64,000 nucleotides of DNA from Streptomyces aureus (GCF_000725495.1 NZ_JNZD01000005.1:496001-560000); one strand, 5' to 3'. Counted from the first letter of the stretch, positions 1 through 8,474 are shown. Translations and numbers: made by a program. Notes: generated from the sequence alone by a model not told the origin.

Positions 1-199
1 GAGGGCTCTCCGCCGCGCCGGGCAGATCGCGGGTGATCGGCGTCAACTCCCCGTAGGTACGGGCCGCGTACGTCGCCTCCAGCCGCTCCTCGAACTCCTC
101 CATGTCGAGACGGCCCTCCGCGAGGGCGTCCCTCAGCTGTTCGGCGACTCGTTCACGATCGGCGTCGGAGGCACGCAGCTCCGGGAGTTCGTCGGTCAT
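1..199 (-). CDS. DUF1707 domain protein (3' end cut off)
   Basis: About 66 codons are visible, from an ATG at 199 to the left edge. The first 55 residues match the DUF1707 module of actinobacterial membrane-associated proteins: RASDADRERVAEQLRDAL followed by LDMEEFEERLEATYAARTYG. In this family the module usually precedes one or more transmembrane helices or an effector domain; that part lies outside the window, so the full architecture is unknown. The module is thought to mediate protein interaction, but the exact role is not established. It reads the same way as the ABC operon to its right, 62 bp downstream of that operon's last stop. Confidence 0.8.
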   Translation of the reverse strand, partial: MTDELPELRASDADRERVAEQLRDALAEGRLDMEEFEERLEATYAARTYGELTPITRDLPGAAESP

Positions 200-261
200 G
201 GACAGCAGCCTACGAGGTCCCCCGCCCGCGGGCTATCCGGCCCGCCCCCGCATTTGGCCGT

Positions 262-1278
262 CTAAGAGACCGCTTTCCCCGCGTACATACGGCTGATGAC
301 CGCCTCGATGTCCGGCTCCCGCACCGACAGGTCCACCAGCGGATAGTCCGCCGCGATCCGCGCCACCAGCGGGGCCGCCGACGTCCCGGCCGGGAACGCC
401 AGCCACTGGCGCGGTCCCTCCACCTTCACCACCCGCGCCGACTCCGCCTCGATCGGCGGCAGTTCGCGCTCCAGGTCCACCACCAGGGTCCGCTCGCTCT
501 CCCCCACCGCGTGCAGCCCGCTCAGCGCCCCGTCGTACATCAGCCGCCCGTGGTCGATGACCATCACCCGCCGGCAGAGCTGCTCGATGTCGGTGAGGTC
601 GTGCGTGGTGAGCAGGACGGTCGTGCCCCGTTCGGCGTTCAGGTCCCGCAGGAACTCCCGCACCCGCACCTTGCTGACCACGTCGAGCCCGATCGTCGGC
701 TCGTCGAGGTAGAGCACCTCGGGATCGTGCAACAGGGCCGCCGCGATGTCGCCGCGCATCCGCTGCCCCAGCGACAGCTGGCGCACCGGCACCTCCAGCA
801 GCTCCCCCAGCTCCAGGAGTTCGACACAGCGGTCGAGGTTCTCCCGGAACCGCGCGTCCGGCACCCGGTACATCCGGTGCATCAGCCGGTACGAGTCGAT
901 CAGCGGCAGGTCCCACCACAGCGTCGTCCGCTGCCCGAACACGACCCCGATCCGGCGCGCCACCCGGGTGCGCTCGCGCGACGGGTCGAGACCGGCGACC
1001 CGCAGCCGGCCGCCGGACGGGGTGAGGATGCCGGTGAGCATCTTGATCGTGGTCGACTTCCCGGCGCCGTTCGGGCCGATGTAGCCGACCATCTCACCGC
1101 GCCGCACGGTGAACGAGATCGAGTCGACGGCCCGGACCTGCCGCCGCTCGCCGCGCAGGAACCCCGTCCTCCTGCGCACGTCGAAGACCTTCTCGACACC
1201 GTCGAGCTCGATCAGGGGAGCCTCCGGCGCCGGCTCCCCGCCCGGCGCTGCCGTCTCCCCGTCCGTTGCCATGACCAC
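262..1278 (-). CDS. ABC-2 type exporter ATP-binding protein
   Basis: A 338-residue ABC ATPase. It has a Walker A GPNGAGKST, a signature LSLGQRMR, Walker B VLYLDEP and the switch histidine in TTHDLTDIEQLC. Together with its two permeases it resembles the COG4586/COG3694/COG4587 group of uncharacterised exporters. The GTG at 1278 is preferred over the ATG at 1272 because AGGGG lies 7 nt upstream of it. It is the third gene of the operon, 10 bp after the permease gene. The C-terminal 100 residues form an accessory domain typical of drug and lipid exporters of this class. The substrate cannot be read from sequence. Confidence 0.92.
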   Translation of the reverse strand: MVMATDGETAAPGGEPAPEAPLIELDGVEKVFDVRRRTGFLRGERRQVRAVDSISFTVRRGEMVGYIGPNGAGKSTTIKMLTGILTPSGGRLRVAGLDPSRERTRVARRIGVVFGQRTTLWWDLPLIDSYRLMHRMYRVPDARFRENLDRCVELLELGELLEVPVRQLSLGQRMRGDIAAALLHDPEVLYLDEPTIGLDVVSKVRVREFLRDLNAERGTTVLLTTHDLTDIEQLCRRVMVIDHGRLMYDGALSGLHAVGESERTLVVDLERELPPIEAESARVVKVEGPRQWLAFPAGTSAAPLVARIAADYPLVDLSVREPDIEAVISRMYAGKAVS

Positions 1279-1288
1279 GACCGTTCCC

Positions 1289-2191
1289 CTAACTTCCCGT
1301 GCTCCGGTAGGCGCGCAGCCCCGCGCGCCAGGCGATCCCGGCCAGCGCGCAGCACAGGGCCGCCACGACCGGGGGTGCGAACGCGACCCACTCCGGCAGG
1401 TCGAGCGGATAGGGCCGCCCCAGCACGTACAGCGCGGGCAGCCAGTTGACGAAGGCGAGCGGGAGGACGAAGGTCACCCCGCGCAGCATGTCCTTGGCGA
1501 ACACGGTCGGCGGGTACTGCAGGAGGGTGTTGCCGCCGTAGGTGAACGAGTTCTGCACCTCGGAGGCGTCCTGGGCGACGAACTGGAAGGCGGCGCCCGC
1601 CACGAACACCGCCGAGAAGATCCCGGCGCCGCTCAGCAGCATCACCGGCATCAGCAGCACCTTGAGCGGCGTCCAGTGGATGTCGAGGACGGCGAGGGCG
1701 TACCCGACGACGAGCAGCCCCTGGGTGATCCGGCCGAGGCGGCGCAGCGCGAACCGGTCCGCGGCCACCTGCGCGAGCACGGGCACGGGACGCACCAGCA
1801 GGGTGTCCAGGGTGCCGTCGCGCACCCGGCGCCCCAGCCGGTCCATCGACCCGAGGGCGAGGTCCGCGAACCCGAACGCGACCCCGGACACGCCGTAGAG
1901 CAGGGCGACCTCGGGCAGGCTGTAGCCGCCGAGCCGGTCGACCCGCGAGAACATCAGCAGGATCGCCGCGAAGTCGAGGGCGGTCGCCGCGAAGTTGCCG
2001 AAGGCCGTCATCGCGAAGGAGGCCCGGTAGGCCATCGTGGAGCGGATCCACATCGCGGTGATCAGCCGGTAGGCCCGCAGCCCGTCCCGCAGCCGTTCGT
2101 ACGCCCCCTGCCGCTCGAACGGGTGGACGTCCACCACACGGACCGCCGTCTCGCGGACCGCCGTCCCGCCCGCCTTCACCGGGTCAGCCAC
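1289..2191 (-). CDS. ABC-2 family permease (second of pair)
   Basis: A 300-residue integral membrane protein with about six hydrophobic segments, for example YRASFAMTAFGNFAATALDF, the QGLLVVGYALAVLDI segment and the C-terminal VAALCCALAGIAWRAGL. It looks like the ABC2_membrane_6 (COG3694) permeases that pair with COG4586 ATPases. Its ATG at 2191 lies inside the upstream permease gene (8 bp overlap), which implies translational coupling. A roughly 35-residue cytoplasmic N-terminus precedes the first helix. It likely forms a heterodimeric channel with the protein encoded at 2184-2984. Substrate unknown. Confidence 0.88.
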   Translation of the reverse strand: MADPVKAGGTAVRETAVRVVDVHPFERQGAYERLRDGLRAYRLITAMWIRSTMAYRASFAMTAFGNFAATALDFAAILLMFSRVDRLGGYSLPEVALLYGVSGVAFGFADLALGSMDRLGRRVRDGTLDTLLVRPVPVLAQVAADRFALRRLGRITQGLLVVGYALAVLDIHWTPLKVLLMPVMLLSGAGIFSAVFVAGAAFQFVAQDASEVQNSFTYGGNTLLQYPPTVFAKDMLRGVTFVLPLAFVNWLPALYVLGRPYPLDLPEWVAFAPPVVAALCCALAGIAWRAGLRAYRSTGS

Positions 2192-2984
2192 CCTGGACCA
2201 CCACCCTTCGCGTCGCCACCGACTGGACCAGCCGCCCGGCCGCCAGCAGGGCGATGGCCCAGGCGGCCTGGAGCGCGTACGTGCCGAGCGGATCCGCCGT
2301 GCCCAGCAGGACGTCCACCGGCGCCTGGATCAGCGACGCCCACGGCAGCACCCGTACGACCTCGCCCAGCGCGCCCGGGAACACGTTCAGCGGCAGCAGC
2401 ATCCCCGAGCAGAAGATCCCCGCGATCGAGGTCAGCTGCGCCACCCCCGCACCGTCGAGCAGCCAGAACGCCGACAGCGCCACCAGGAAGCGGATGGAGA
2501 AGCCGACGGCCACCCCGAGCGCGACCGCGACCAGGAAGGCGAGCCACGTCAGCGGGTCCGAGGGCAGCGCCAGGTCGAAGACGAGCGCGCCGAACAGGAG
2601 CGGGACCACCCCGCGGCCCAGCAGATGGAACAGCGCCCGGCCCATGTCCTGCGCCAGCCACCACAGCTGGAGATCTGCCGGCCGGTACAGATCGATCGCG
2701 ATGTCACCCGTACGGATGCGTTCGATCAGTTCGTCCTCGAAGCCGCCGCCCATCATCGCGACCACCATCAAGAGCCCCTGGCTCACCCACACATAGGTCA
2801 GCGCCTGCGCCTGGTCGTAGCCCCCGAGGTGCGGCTTGCTGTCCCACAGCGCGATGAACAGATACGCCAGGATCAGCCCGAAGACGGTGTTGGTGAAGAC
2901 GCCCGCGGCGGTCGCGACCCGATAGGTGGCGTACCGCCGGAACCCGCTGCCCGCGACAGCCGCGTACAACCGCGCCGTGCCCAC
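2184..2984 (-). CDS. ABC-2 family permease (first of pair)
   Basis: 266 residues with six predicted membrane spans, for example VFTNTVFGLILAYLFIALW near the N-terminus and LAFLVAVALGVAVGFSI mid-protein. It is the COG4587-like partner of the next permease. The open frame continues far upstream to 3470, but that extension is Gly/Pro-rich and antisense to the penicillin-binding protein. The family-like start is the GTG at 2984, which begins VGTARLYAAVAGSGFRRYA and has purine-rich GGAGGAAAGGG upstream. It is first gene of the three-gene exporter operon and is transcribed divergently from the PBP gene. Confidence 0.87.
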   Translation of the reverse strand: MGTARLYAAVAGSGFRRYATYRVATAAGVFTNTVFGLILAYLFIALWDSKPHLGGYDQAQALTYVWVSQGLLMVVAMMGGGFEDELIERIRTGDIAIDLYRPADLQLWWLAQDMGRALFHLLGRGVVPLLFGALVFDLALPSDPLTWLAFLVAVALGVAVGFSIRFLVALSAFWLLDGAGVAQLTSIAGIFCSGMLLPLNVFPGALGEVVRVLPWASLIQAPVDVLLGTADPLGTYALQAAWAIALLAAGRLVQSVATRRVVVQGG

Positions 2985-3183
2985 AACCCGTCCCTTTCCT
3001 CCGCGTTGAGCCAAAGCGCAGGAGCCTAGCCCCGGCCCGGCGAGGCACGCCAGGCATTTTCCGGCGCGACGCGTGCCGGGATCGGCGAACGGAACACATG
3101 GTGCGAGACACTTCAATACGGGCGCACCACGCATATGAGGGCGTACAGGACCGTACGGATCGAAACGGGAGTCCGGCGAACAG

Positions 3184-5775
3184 ATGAGCGACGAGCCGCA
3201 GCAGCGCAGCCAGGGCTGGGCCTCCAGGGAACCGGGACCGGGCCCCCGCCCGGATCCGGCCTCCCCTGCGGGACCGCAGACGGGCCCGCGGCCGGGGCCG
3301 GGAGCGGGGCCAGGAACAGGGCCGGGAGCCGGGCCGGGAGCGGGCGGGCCCGACGGCCCGCGGAAGCCGGCGACGAAGCAGAAGACCAAGGCGAAGTCGA
3401 AGCGCAAGCCCCGGCCCAAGCGGACAGGCCTGCGCAGACTCGTCCCGACCTGGCGCATACTGCTCGGCACCCTCCTCGGCGCGGCCCTGCTGATCGTGGG
3501 CCTCTTCGCCCTCGGCTACTTCCTCGTCCAGATCCCCTCCGCGAACGCCGCCGCCGTCAAACAGAGCAACGTCTTCCTGTACGCCGACGGCAGCCAGCTC
3601 GCCCGCGACGGCGACGTCAACCGCGAGAACGTCGCCCTGGAGCACATCTCCAAGGACGCCCAGCACGCCACCCTCGCCGCCGAGGACCGCGACTTCTACA
3701 GCGAGTCCGCCATCGACCCCAAGGCGATGCTCCGCGCCGGCTGGAACACCGTCACCGGCAAGGGCAGGCAGTCCGGCTCGACCATCACCCAGCAGTACGT
3801 CAAGAACTACTACCTCGGCCAGGAACAGACCGTCACCCGCAAGGTGAAGGAGTTCTTCATCTCCGTGAAGCTCGACCGGGAGAAGAGCAAGGACGAGATC
3901 CTCGAGGGCTACCTCAACACCAGCTACTACGGCCGCAACGCCTACGGCATCCAGGCCGCCGCCCAGGCCTACTACGGCGTCAACGCCCGCAGCCTCACCG
4001 TCGGCCAGGGCGCCTACCTCGCCGCCCTGCTCAACGCCCCCAGCGAGTACGACGTGATCGCCCACCCCGAGAACAGGGCCGGGGCCCTCGCCCGCTGGAA
4101 CTACGTCCTCGACGGCATGGTCAAACAGAAGTGGCTGACCCGGGCCGCCCGCGCCGAGGTCACCTTCCCCGTGCCCCACCAGGCCAAGGGATCGGCCGGC
4201 CTGTCCGGCCAGCGCGGCTACCTCGTCCAGGCCGTGACCGCCTATCTGACCTCCCACCGCATCCTCGACGAGGACACGCTCACCCGCGGCGGCTTCCGCA
4301 TCACCACCACCCTGCAGAAACCCAAGCAGGACGCCTTCGTGAAGGCCGTCAACGACCAGGTGATGGACCAGCTCGACAAGAAGAACCGCAAGGTGGACAC
4401 CTACGTCCGCGCCGGCGGCGTCGCCATCGACCCCGCCAGCGGCAAGGTCCTCGCCATGTACGGCGGCATCGACTACACCCGGCAGTACGTCAACAACGCC
4501 ACCCGCCGCGACTACCAGGTCGGCTCCACCTTCAAGCCCTTCGTCTTCGCCTCCGCCGTCCAGAACGGCTCACTGACCCAGGACGGCCGCACCATCACCC
4601 CGAACACCGTCTACGACGGCACCGACCAGCGCCCCGTACAGGGCTGGAACGGCAGCGGCTACGCCCCGGAGAACGAGGACGGCGAATCGTACGGCGACAT
4701 CTCCGTGCGCACCGCCACCGACAGGTCGGTCAACTCGGTGTACGCGCAGATGGCCGTCGACGTCGGCCCCGCCAACGTGGAACGGACCGCCGTCGCCCTC
4801 GGCCTGCCCGCCGGCACCCCCGACCTGACCGCCTCCCCCTCCATCGCGCTCGGCCCGGCCACCGCCAGCGTCCTCGACATGGCCGAGGCGTACGCCACCC
4901 TCGCCAACCACGGCAGGCACGGCGCCTACACCCTCGTCGAGAAGATCACCAAGGACGGCTCGGAGTCCGTACCGCTGCCCGCCGAGGACAGCACGGCGAG
5001 CGACCGGCAGGCCGTCAGCCGCGAGGCCGCCGACACGACCACGGACATGCTCCAGGGCGTCGTCGACGGCGGCACCGGACAGGCCGCGCAGAACGCCGGC
5101 CGGCCCGCCGCGGGCAAGACCGGCACCGCGGAGGAGGACACCGCCGCGTGGTTCGCGGGCTACACCCCCGACCTCGCCACCGTCGTCGCCGTGATGGGCC
5201 AGGACCCCGACACCGGCGCCCACAAGTCCCTGTACGGCGCCCTCGGCCAGGCCCGCATCAACGGCGGCGGCTACCCCGCGCAGATCTGGGCCCAGTTCAC
5301 CCAGGACGCCCTGGAGGGGACCGACGTGGCGGACTTCGACCTCCAGCTCCAGCCCGGCGCCGAGGAACCGGAGGAGCCCGCCTGGGACCCGAGCGCCTCC
5401 GAGAGCCCCGGCGGCCAGGACGGCGGCACCGCGAACGGCGGCCAGGACGGGTACACCCAGGGCGGCGCCAACGGCAGCAGGCCGGCGCCCACGCACGGCA
5501 GGACCCCGGGCCGGGGCCAGAGCCGGGAACCGGACCACGGCCGGACCGGAGGCACGGGCGGCGGCTCCGGAGGCTCCGGGACAGGCACATCCGGCGGCAC
5601 ACACCCGGGCGGCACCCGCACCGGCGGGACCACCACGGGCGGCGGAGCCACCGGACCCACGACGGCCGGAAGCGGCACGACGGGCACCACGGCCGGCCCG
5701 GGCACCACCCAGGGCACCGGCACCGGCACGACGACGGGACCGACGAGCGGCCTCACACCCAGGAGCCGGCACTGA
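3184..5775 (+). CDS. class A penicillin-binding protein (glycosyltransferase/transpeptidase)
   Basis: 863 residues; a bifunctional peptidoglycan polymerase and cross-linker. Residues 1-80 are a Pro/Gly/Lys-rich cytoplasmic tail, about 92-114 a single membrane anchor, then the GT51 domain with catalytic glutamate E167 in EDRDFY and the GSTITQQ motif. The transpeptidase domain has SxxK at S448 (STFK), SxN at S515-N517 (SVN) and KTGT at K645. From about residue 735 to the end the protein is a low-complexity extracytoplasmic tail of Gly, Thr, Ser and Pro, common in Streptomyces PBPs and possibly wall-spanning. A PASTA domain is not visible. It is monocistronic, with about 200 bp of divergent promoter space before it. 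Confidence 0.95.
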   Translation: MSDEPQQRSQGWASREPGPGPRPDPASPAGPQTGPRPGPGAGPGTGPGAGPGAGGPDGPRKPATKQKTKAKSKRKPRPKRTGLRRLVPTWRILLGTLLGAALLIVGLFALGYFLVQIPSANAAAVKQSNVFLYADGSQLARDGDVNRENVALEHISKDAQHATLAAEDRDFYSESAIDPKAMLRAGWNTVTGKGRQSGSTITQQYVKNYYLGQEQTVTRKVKEFFISVKLDREKSKDEILEGYLNTSYYGRNAYGIQAAAQAYYGVNARSLTVGQGAYLAALLNAPSEYDVIAHPENRAGALARWNYVLDGMVKQKWLTRAARAEVTFPVPHQAKGSAGLSGQRGYLVQAVTAYLTSHRILDEDTLTRGGFRITTTLQKPKQDAFVKAVNDQVMDQLDKKNRKVDTYVRAGGVAIDPASGKVLAMYGGIDYTRQYVNNATRRDYQVGSTFKPFVFASAVQNGSLTQDGRTITPNTVYDGTDQRPVQGWNGSGYAPENEDGESYGDISVRTATDRSVNSVYAQMAVDVGPANVERTAVALGLPAGTPDLTASPSIALGPATASVLDMAEAYATLANHGRHGAYTLVEKITKDGSESVPLPAEDSTASDRQAVSREAADTTTDMLQGVVDGGTGQAAQNAGRPAAGKTGTAEEDTAAWFAGYTPDLATVVAVMGQDPDTGAHKSLYGALGQARINGGGYPAQIWAQFTQDALEGTDVADFDLQLQPGAEEPEEPAWDPSASESPGGQDGGTANGGQDGYTQGGANGSRPAPTHGRTPGRGQSREPDHGRTGGTGGGSGGSGTGTSGGTHPGGTRTGGTTTGGGATGPTTAGSGTTGTTAGPGTTQGTGTGTTTGPTSGLTPRSRH

Positions 5776-5878
5776 ACGGGTGAGCGGGCCGGCGCTCCCG
5801 GCGGGGCGGCGCCGGCGCACGATGCGTCGGGGCGGGCGCTGGGGACGCACGCCCCGGCCCCCGCCCCGCGGTCAGAAC

Positions 5879-5950
5879 CTCAGGTCCTCAGGTCCTCAGG
5901 TCCTCAGATCCCCAGGTCCTCAGATCCCCAGGTCCTCAGATCCCCAGATC
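5879..5950. repeat. 8-bp tandem repeat, nine units
   Basis: Nine adjacent octamers of the form CYCAGRTC (three CTCAGGTC, then alternating CTCAGATC and CCCAGGTC, last CCCAGATC) in perfect register. The right end covers the stop codon and final codons of the Bcp gene, so the array looks like an expansion of that gene's 3' terminus into the gap before the PBP gene. Confidence 0.9.
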
Positions 5951-6403
5951 CTTGATGATCTTCGCCACGTGCCCGGTCGCCTTCACGTTGTACAGCGCAC
6001 GCTCGACCTTGCCCTCCTCGTCCACGACCACCGTGGACCGGATGACACCGACGACCGTCTTGCCGTACAGCTTCTTCTCCCCGAAGGCCCCGTACGCCTC
6101 CAGGACCGTCTTGTCCGGGTCGCCGACCAAGGTCACCTTCAGCGACTCCTTCTCACGGAACTTCGCCAGCTTCTCGGGCTTGTCCGGGGAGACACCGATC
6201 ACGTCGTAGCCCGCGCCCGCCAGCAGGTCGAGGTTGTCCGTGAAGTCACAGGCCTGCTTCGTGCAGCCAGGTGTCAGCGCGGCCGGGTAGAAGTAGACGA
6301 TGACCTTGCGGCCCTTGTGGTCGGCCAGGGAGACCTCGTTGCCGTCGGCGTCGGGCAGGGTGAAGGCGGGGGCGGTGTCGCCGGGCTGGAGTCGCTCGCT
6401 CAT
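5936..6403 (-). CDS. bcp: thioredoxin-dependent thiol peroxidase, Bcp/PrxQ type
   Basis: 155 residues; a cytoplasmic peroxiredoxin that reduces H2O2 and organic peroxides. The active-site stretch TPGCTKQACDF carries the peroxidatic cysteine C47 and a resolving cysteine C52 five residues on, the PrxQ pattern. ATG at 6403 has GAGG 6 nt upstream; longer frames run through low-complexity sequence. Length fits the family (about 155). It stands alone, divergent from the DUF3618 gene, with a 134-bp shared promoter gap. Its last codons lie inside the octamer repeat, so repeat-number change there would still end quickly at a stop. Confidence 0.95.
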   Translation of the reverse strand: MSERLQPGDTAPAFTLPDADGNEVSLADHKGRKVIVYFYPAALTPGCTKQACDFTDNLDLLAGAGYDVIGVSPDKPEKLAKFREKESLKVTLVGDPDKTVLEAYGAFGEKKLYGKTVVGVIRSTVVVDEEGKVERALYNVKATGHVAKIIKDLGI

Positions 6404-6536
6404 CGGAACCTCACGTGGCCGGGGGAAGGAATGGATACGGAAAGAGCGTAATGGGGGGTGCCGAGGGGTGCGGTCCGGGACGAACTGACAGACTGTCCGA
6501 ATCAGGGAGTCACAACACGACCACGGAGGCAGCGCG

Positions 6537-6875
6537 GTGTCGGATACGTCGAGAACGCCGGATACCAGGACTCCGGCGCAGATCGAGGCGGACATCAAGC
6601 ACCGCCGCACAACCCTCGCCGACACGCTCGACGAGATCGGCGTACGGGTGCACCCCAAGACGATCGTCGGTGACGCCAAGGCCAAGGTCGCCTCGAACAT
6701 CGACCACACGCTCGGCCGCGCCTACGTCGGCGTGAACCGTGTCGTCGGCGACGTGAAGGGCCAGTTCGTCACGGAGGACGGGGCGCCCCGGCTGGAGCGC
6801 ATCGTGCCGGTGGCGCTCGTCGCGGCCGGGCTCGTGGGCCTGCTCGTGATGGGGACGCGACGGCGCAAGGGCTGA
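6537..6875 (+). CDS. DUF3618 membrane protein
   Basis: 112 residues. The N-terminus TPAQIEADIKHRRTTLADTL matches the DUF3618 helix pattern (IExdIxxtRxxLaxTLdeI). A single C-terminal membrane helix (VPVALVAAGLVGLLVMG) ends in RRRKG. Start GTG 6537 has a perfect GGAGG 7 nt upstream. Such proteins are usually small envelope-associated proteins in actinobacteria; function unknown. It is followed after 43 bp by the GroES-like gene on the same strand and may be co-transcribed. Confidence 0.88.
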   Translation: MSDTSRTPDTRTPAQIEADIKHRRTTLADTLDEIGVRVHPKTIVGDAKAKVASNIDHTLGRAYVGVNRVVGDVKGQFVTEDGAPRLERIVPVALVAAGLVGLLVMGTRRRKG

Positions 6876-6918
6876 CCCGACGGCCCCCGAAACGGACCGG
6901 GACAGGTAGGTTCAGGGC

Positions 6919-7275
6919 GTGAGCGCCAACCGTGAAACGCACAGCCCCCATGACGACAAGCTGCCCATCCGGATGCTGCACGACCGGGTGCTGGTACGGC
7001 AGGACGCCGCCGAGGGCGAGAGGCGCTCCGGCGGCGGCATCCTGATCCCCGCGACCGCGGCCGTGGGCCGCCGGCTCGCCTGGGCCGACGTCGTCGCGGT
7101 CGGGCAGAACGTCCGTACGGTGGAGCCGGGCGACCGGGTCCTGTACGACCCCGAGGACCGGGCCGAGGTCGAGGTCCGGGGGATCGCCTACGTGCTGATG
7201 CGCGAGCGGGATCTGCACGCCGTCGCCGCGGACCGCTTCGAGGGGTCCGAGGACTCGACCGGCCTTTATTTGTAG
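6919..7275 (+). CDS. GroES-like co-chaperonin (cpn10 fold), divergent
   Basis: 118 residues. The core IRMLHDRVLVRQ and GGGILIPATA resemble the first strand and mobile loop of GroES, and VEPGDRVLYDP resembles the GDxVlf region. The protein is longer than GroES (about 100) with a Ser/His-rich N-terminus and ends in STGLYL. No groEL lies beside it, so it is a paralogue outside the chaperonin operon; it may modulate a chaperonin or have a separate role. GTG 6919 is used, with AGGTAGG about 8-10 nt upstream. A strong terminator follows directly. Confidence 0.75.
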   Translation: MSANRETHSPHDDKLPIRMLHDRVLVRQDAAEGERRSGGGILIPATAAVGRRLAWADVVAVGQNVRTVEPGDRVLYDPEDRAEVEVRGIAYVLMRERDLHAVAADRFEGSEDSTGLYL

Positions 7276-7290
7276 GGCGTACGCGTCCGG

Positions 7291-7323
7291 AAGGGGCTGG
7301 TGACCATGGTCACCGGCCCCTTT
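7291..7323 (+). terminator. intrinsic terminator after GroES-like gene
   Basis: AAGGGGC and GGCCCCTTT flank a TGGTGACC / GGTCACC stem, giving a near-perfect long hairpin followed by T residues. It separates the GroES-like gene from the riboswitch-controlled exporter. Confidence 0.85.
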
Positions 7324-7349
7324 CGCCATTCCTTGCTACGGTGGAGGGA

Positions 7350-7415
7350 CCCCGACGAGACGCGCCGTACCGGGCTTCAGCAAAGACGACGCACCCCTGA
7401 TGCCGTCGTCTCGTC
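7350..7415 (+). promoter_or_regulatory. guanidine-III (ykkC-III) riboswitch with expression platform
   Basis: The stretch 7350-7392 carries the conserved core of the ykkC-III class: GACGAG (7354-7359), GCGCCGTACC (7362-7371) and AAGACG (7383-7388) in the right order and spacing. The gene that follows is a guanidinium exporter, the expected target of this class. The 5' aptamer strand GACGAGACG (7354-7362) is perfectly complementary to CGTCTCGTC (7407-7415), just ahead of the Shine-Dalgarno, and AGACGACG (7384-7391) is complementary to CGTCGTCT (7404-7411). GGAGGTACCTCC (7420-7431) is a palindrome containing the Shine-Dalgarno. I infer translational control with mutually exclusive folds. Confidence 0.88.
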
Positions 7416-7432
7416 TCCCGGAGGTACCTCCC

Positions 7433-7753
7433 ATGGCCTGGGTCCTGCTGATCGTCGCCGGAATGCTCGAAGTCGGCTGGTCGATCGGAATGAAGTACAC
7501 GGACGGCTTCACGCGCCCGGTCCCCAGCATCCTCACCGGCGCGGGCATCGTCGCGAGCATGGTCCTCCTCTCCTACGCCGCGAAGTCCCTGCCCATCGGC
7601 ACGGCGTACGGCGTCTGGGTCGGCATCGGCGCGGCGGGCGCCGCGATCCTGGGCATGCTCGTCCTCGGCGAACCGGCGACGGCCGCCCGCATCTTCTTCA
7701 TCGGCCTGCTCCTGGTATCGGTGATAGGCCTGAAGGCAACCTCGGGCCACTGA
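7433..7753 (+). CDS. gdx: guanidinium exporter, SMR family (Gdx/SugE type)
   Basis: 106 residues, four transmembrane helices, the size of small multidrug resistance proteins. The key glutamate is E13 in MLEVGWSIGMKY; the Gdx-type pattern GxxxEVxW with later AYGVWVGIGAAGA separates it from EmrE-type drug pumps. It exports guanidinium in exchange for protons. ATG 7433 has GGAGG 8 nt upstream, inside a palindrome. The guanidine-III riboswitch directly ahead supports the substrate. Monocistronic. Confidence 0.93.
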   Translation: MAWVLLIVAGMLEVGWSIGMKYTDGFTRPVPSILTGAGIVASMVLLSYAAKSLPIGTAYGVWVGIGAAGAAILGMLVLGEPATAARIFFIGLLLVSVIGLKATSGH

Positions 7754-7850
7754 CCCGCCCTCTCCAGATCCCTCACGAGGCGTAACCGTCCGATAACCGG
7801 TTCGTTAGCCCGTACGAGATCGCGAACGCGCGATCGAGGACGGAGCAGGC

Positions 7851-8474
7851 ATGAGCGTCAGGTACACCCGTGAGTTGCTTGAGGAAGCAGCTCGCGAGAC
7901 ACGGCACATCGACGACGCGGTCCGGTGGTGCGGTGGGAATCCGACACCGGGCAGCCGTCGGTACCTGCGGCAGAAGATGAGCGAGGCCGGCGTCGACATC
8001 TCGCATTTCATGACGAGCCGAGTGCGCCACACCGAGGAACGCCTGCGGGCGGCGGTGAGCGTTTCGACCAGTATCAAAGGCGTCGTAGGCCACCTCGGAA
8101 TCAGCCAGGTCGGCGGCAATCAGACACACGTGGCCCGCAGGATCACCGCACTCGGAATCGACACATCGCACTTCACCCAGGCCCGCCGTGGGACTTCGAA
8201 GAGCTCGCCCGGCCTCCTCCTCACCGTTCGGCTCCCGGAGAACGGCAGAGTTCCAGGAAGGAGGCTCCGCCGCGAGTTGCTGCGATCCGGACTGGAGGAG
8301 CGCTGCGCCGAGTGCGGCACCGGCCCCGAATGGAACAGCAGGCCACTCACCCTCGAGGTCGACCACATCAACGGGCGGTGGTGGGACAACCGGCCGGAGA
8401 ACCTGCGTCTCCTCTGCCCCAACTGCCATGCCGCGACGGACACTTATCGCGGCCGCCAGAAGAGTCACACGTGA
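7851..8474 (+). CDS. HNH endonuclease with two GIDTSHF modules
   Basis: 207 residues. Two N-terminal copies of a roughly 48-residue module end in GVDISHF (about residue 50) and GIDTSHF (about 104). The C-terminal HNH nuclease has zinc cysteines C152 and C155 (CAECG) and C189/C192 (CPNCH), and the catalytic histidine H172 in VDHINGRWWDN. The modules read like small helical DNA-binding units; that is inference. ATG 7851 has GGAG 5 nt upstream. It overlaps the next HNH gene by 4 nt. GC content looks lower than in the neighbours, which suggests acquisition. Role unknown: defence, homing or repair are all possible. Confidence 0.88.
   Translation: MSVRYTRELLEEAARETRHIDDAVRWCGGNPTPGSRRYLRQKMSEAGVDISHFMTSRVRHTEERLRAAVSVSTSIKGVVGHLGISQVGGNQTHVARRITALGIDTSHFTQARRGTSKSSPGLLLTVRLPENGRVPGRRLRRELLRSGLEERCAECGTGPEWNSRPLTLEVDHINGRWWDNRPENLRLLCPNCHAATDTYRGRQKSHT

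Noticed and set aside
2985..3470. N-terminal extension of the first ABC permease to 428 residues
   Set aside because: The added sequence is Gly/Pro repeats antisense to the PBP N-terminus; the GTG at 2984 with upstream purines gives the family start.
5384..5775. Separate secreted Gly/Thr-rich protein
   Set aside because: It is in frame with the penicillin-binding protein and is simply its C-terminal tail.
3135..5783. Very long open frames antisense to or overlapping real genes (for example 882 codons over the PBP gene, 953 codons over the protease gene)
   Set aside because: They are Arg/Pro/Gly/Ala-rich shadows produced by high-GC codon use; no domain or start site supports them, while the overlapped frames have clear families.
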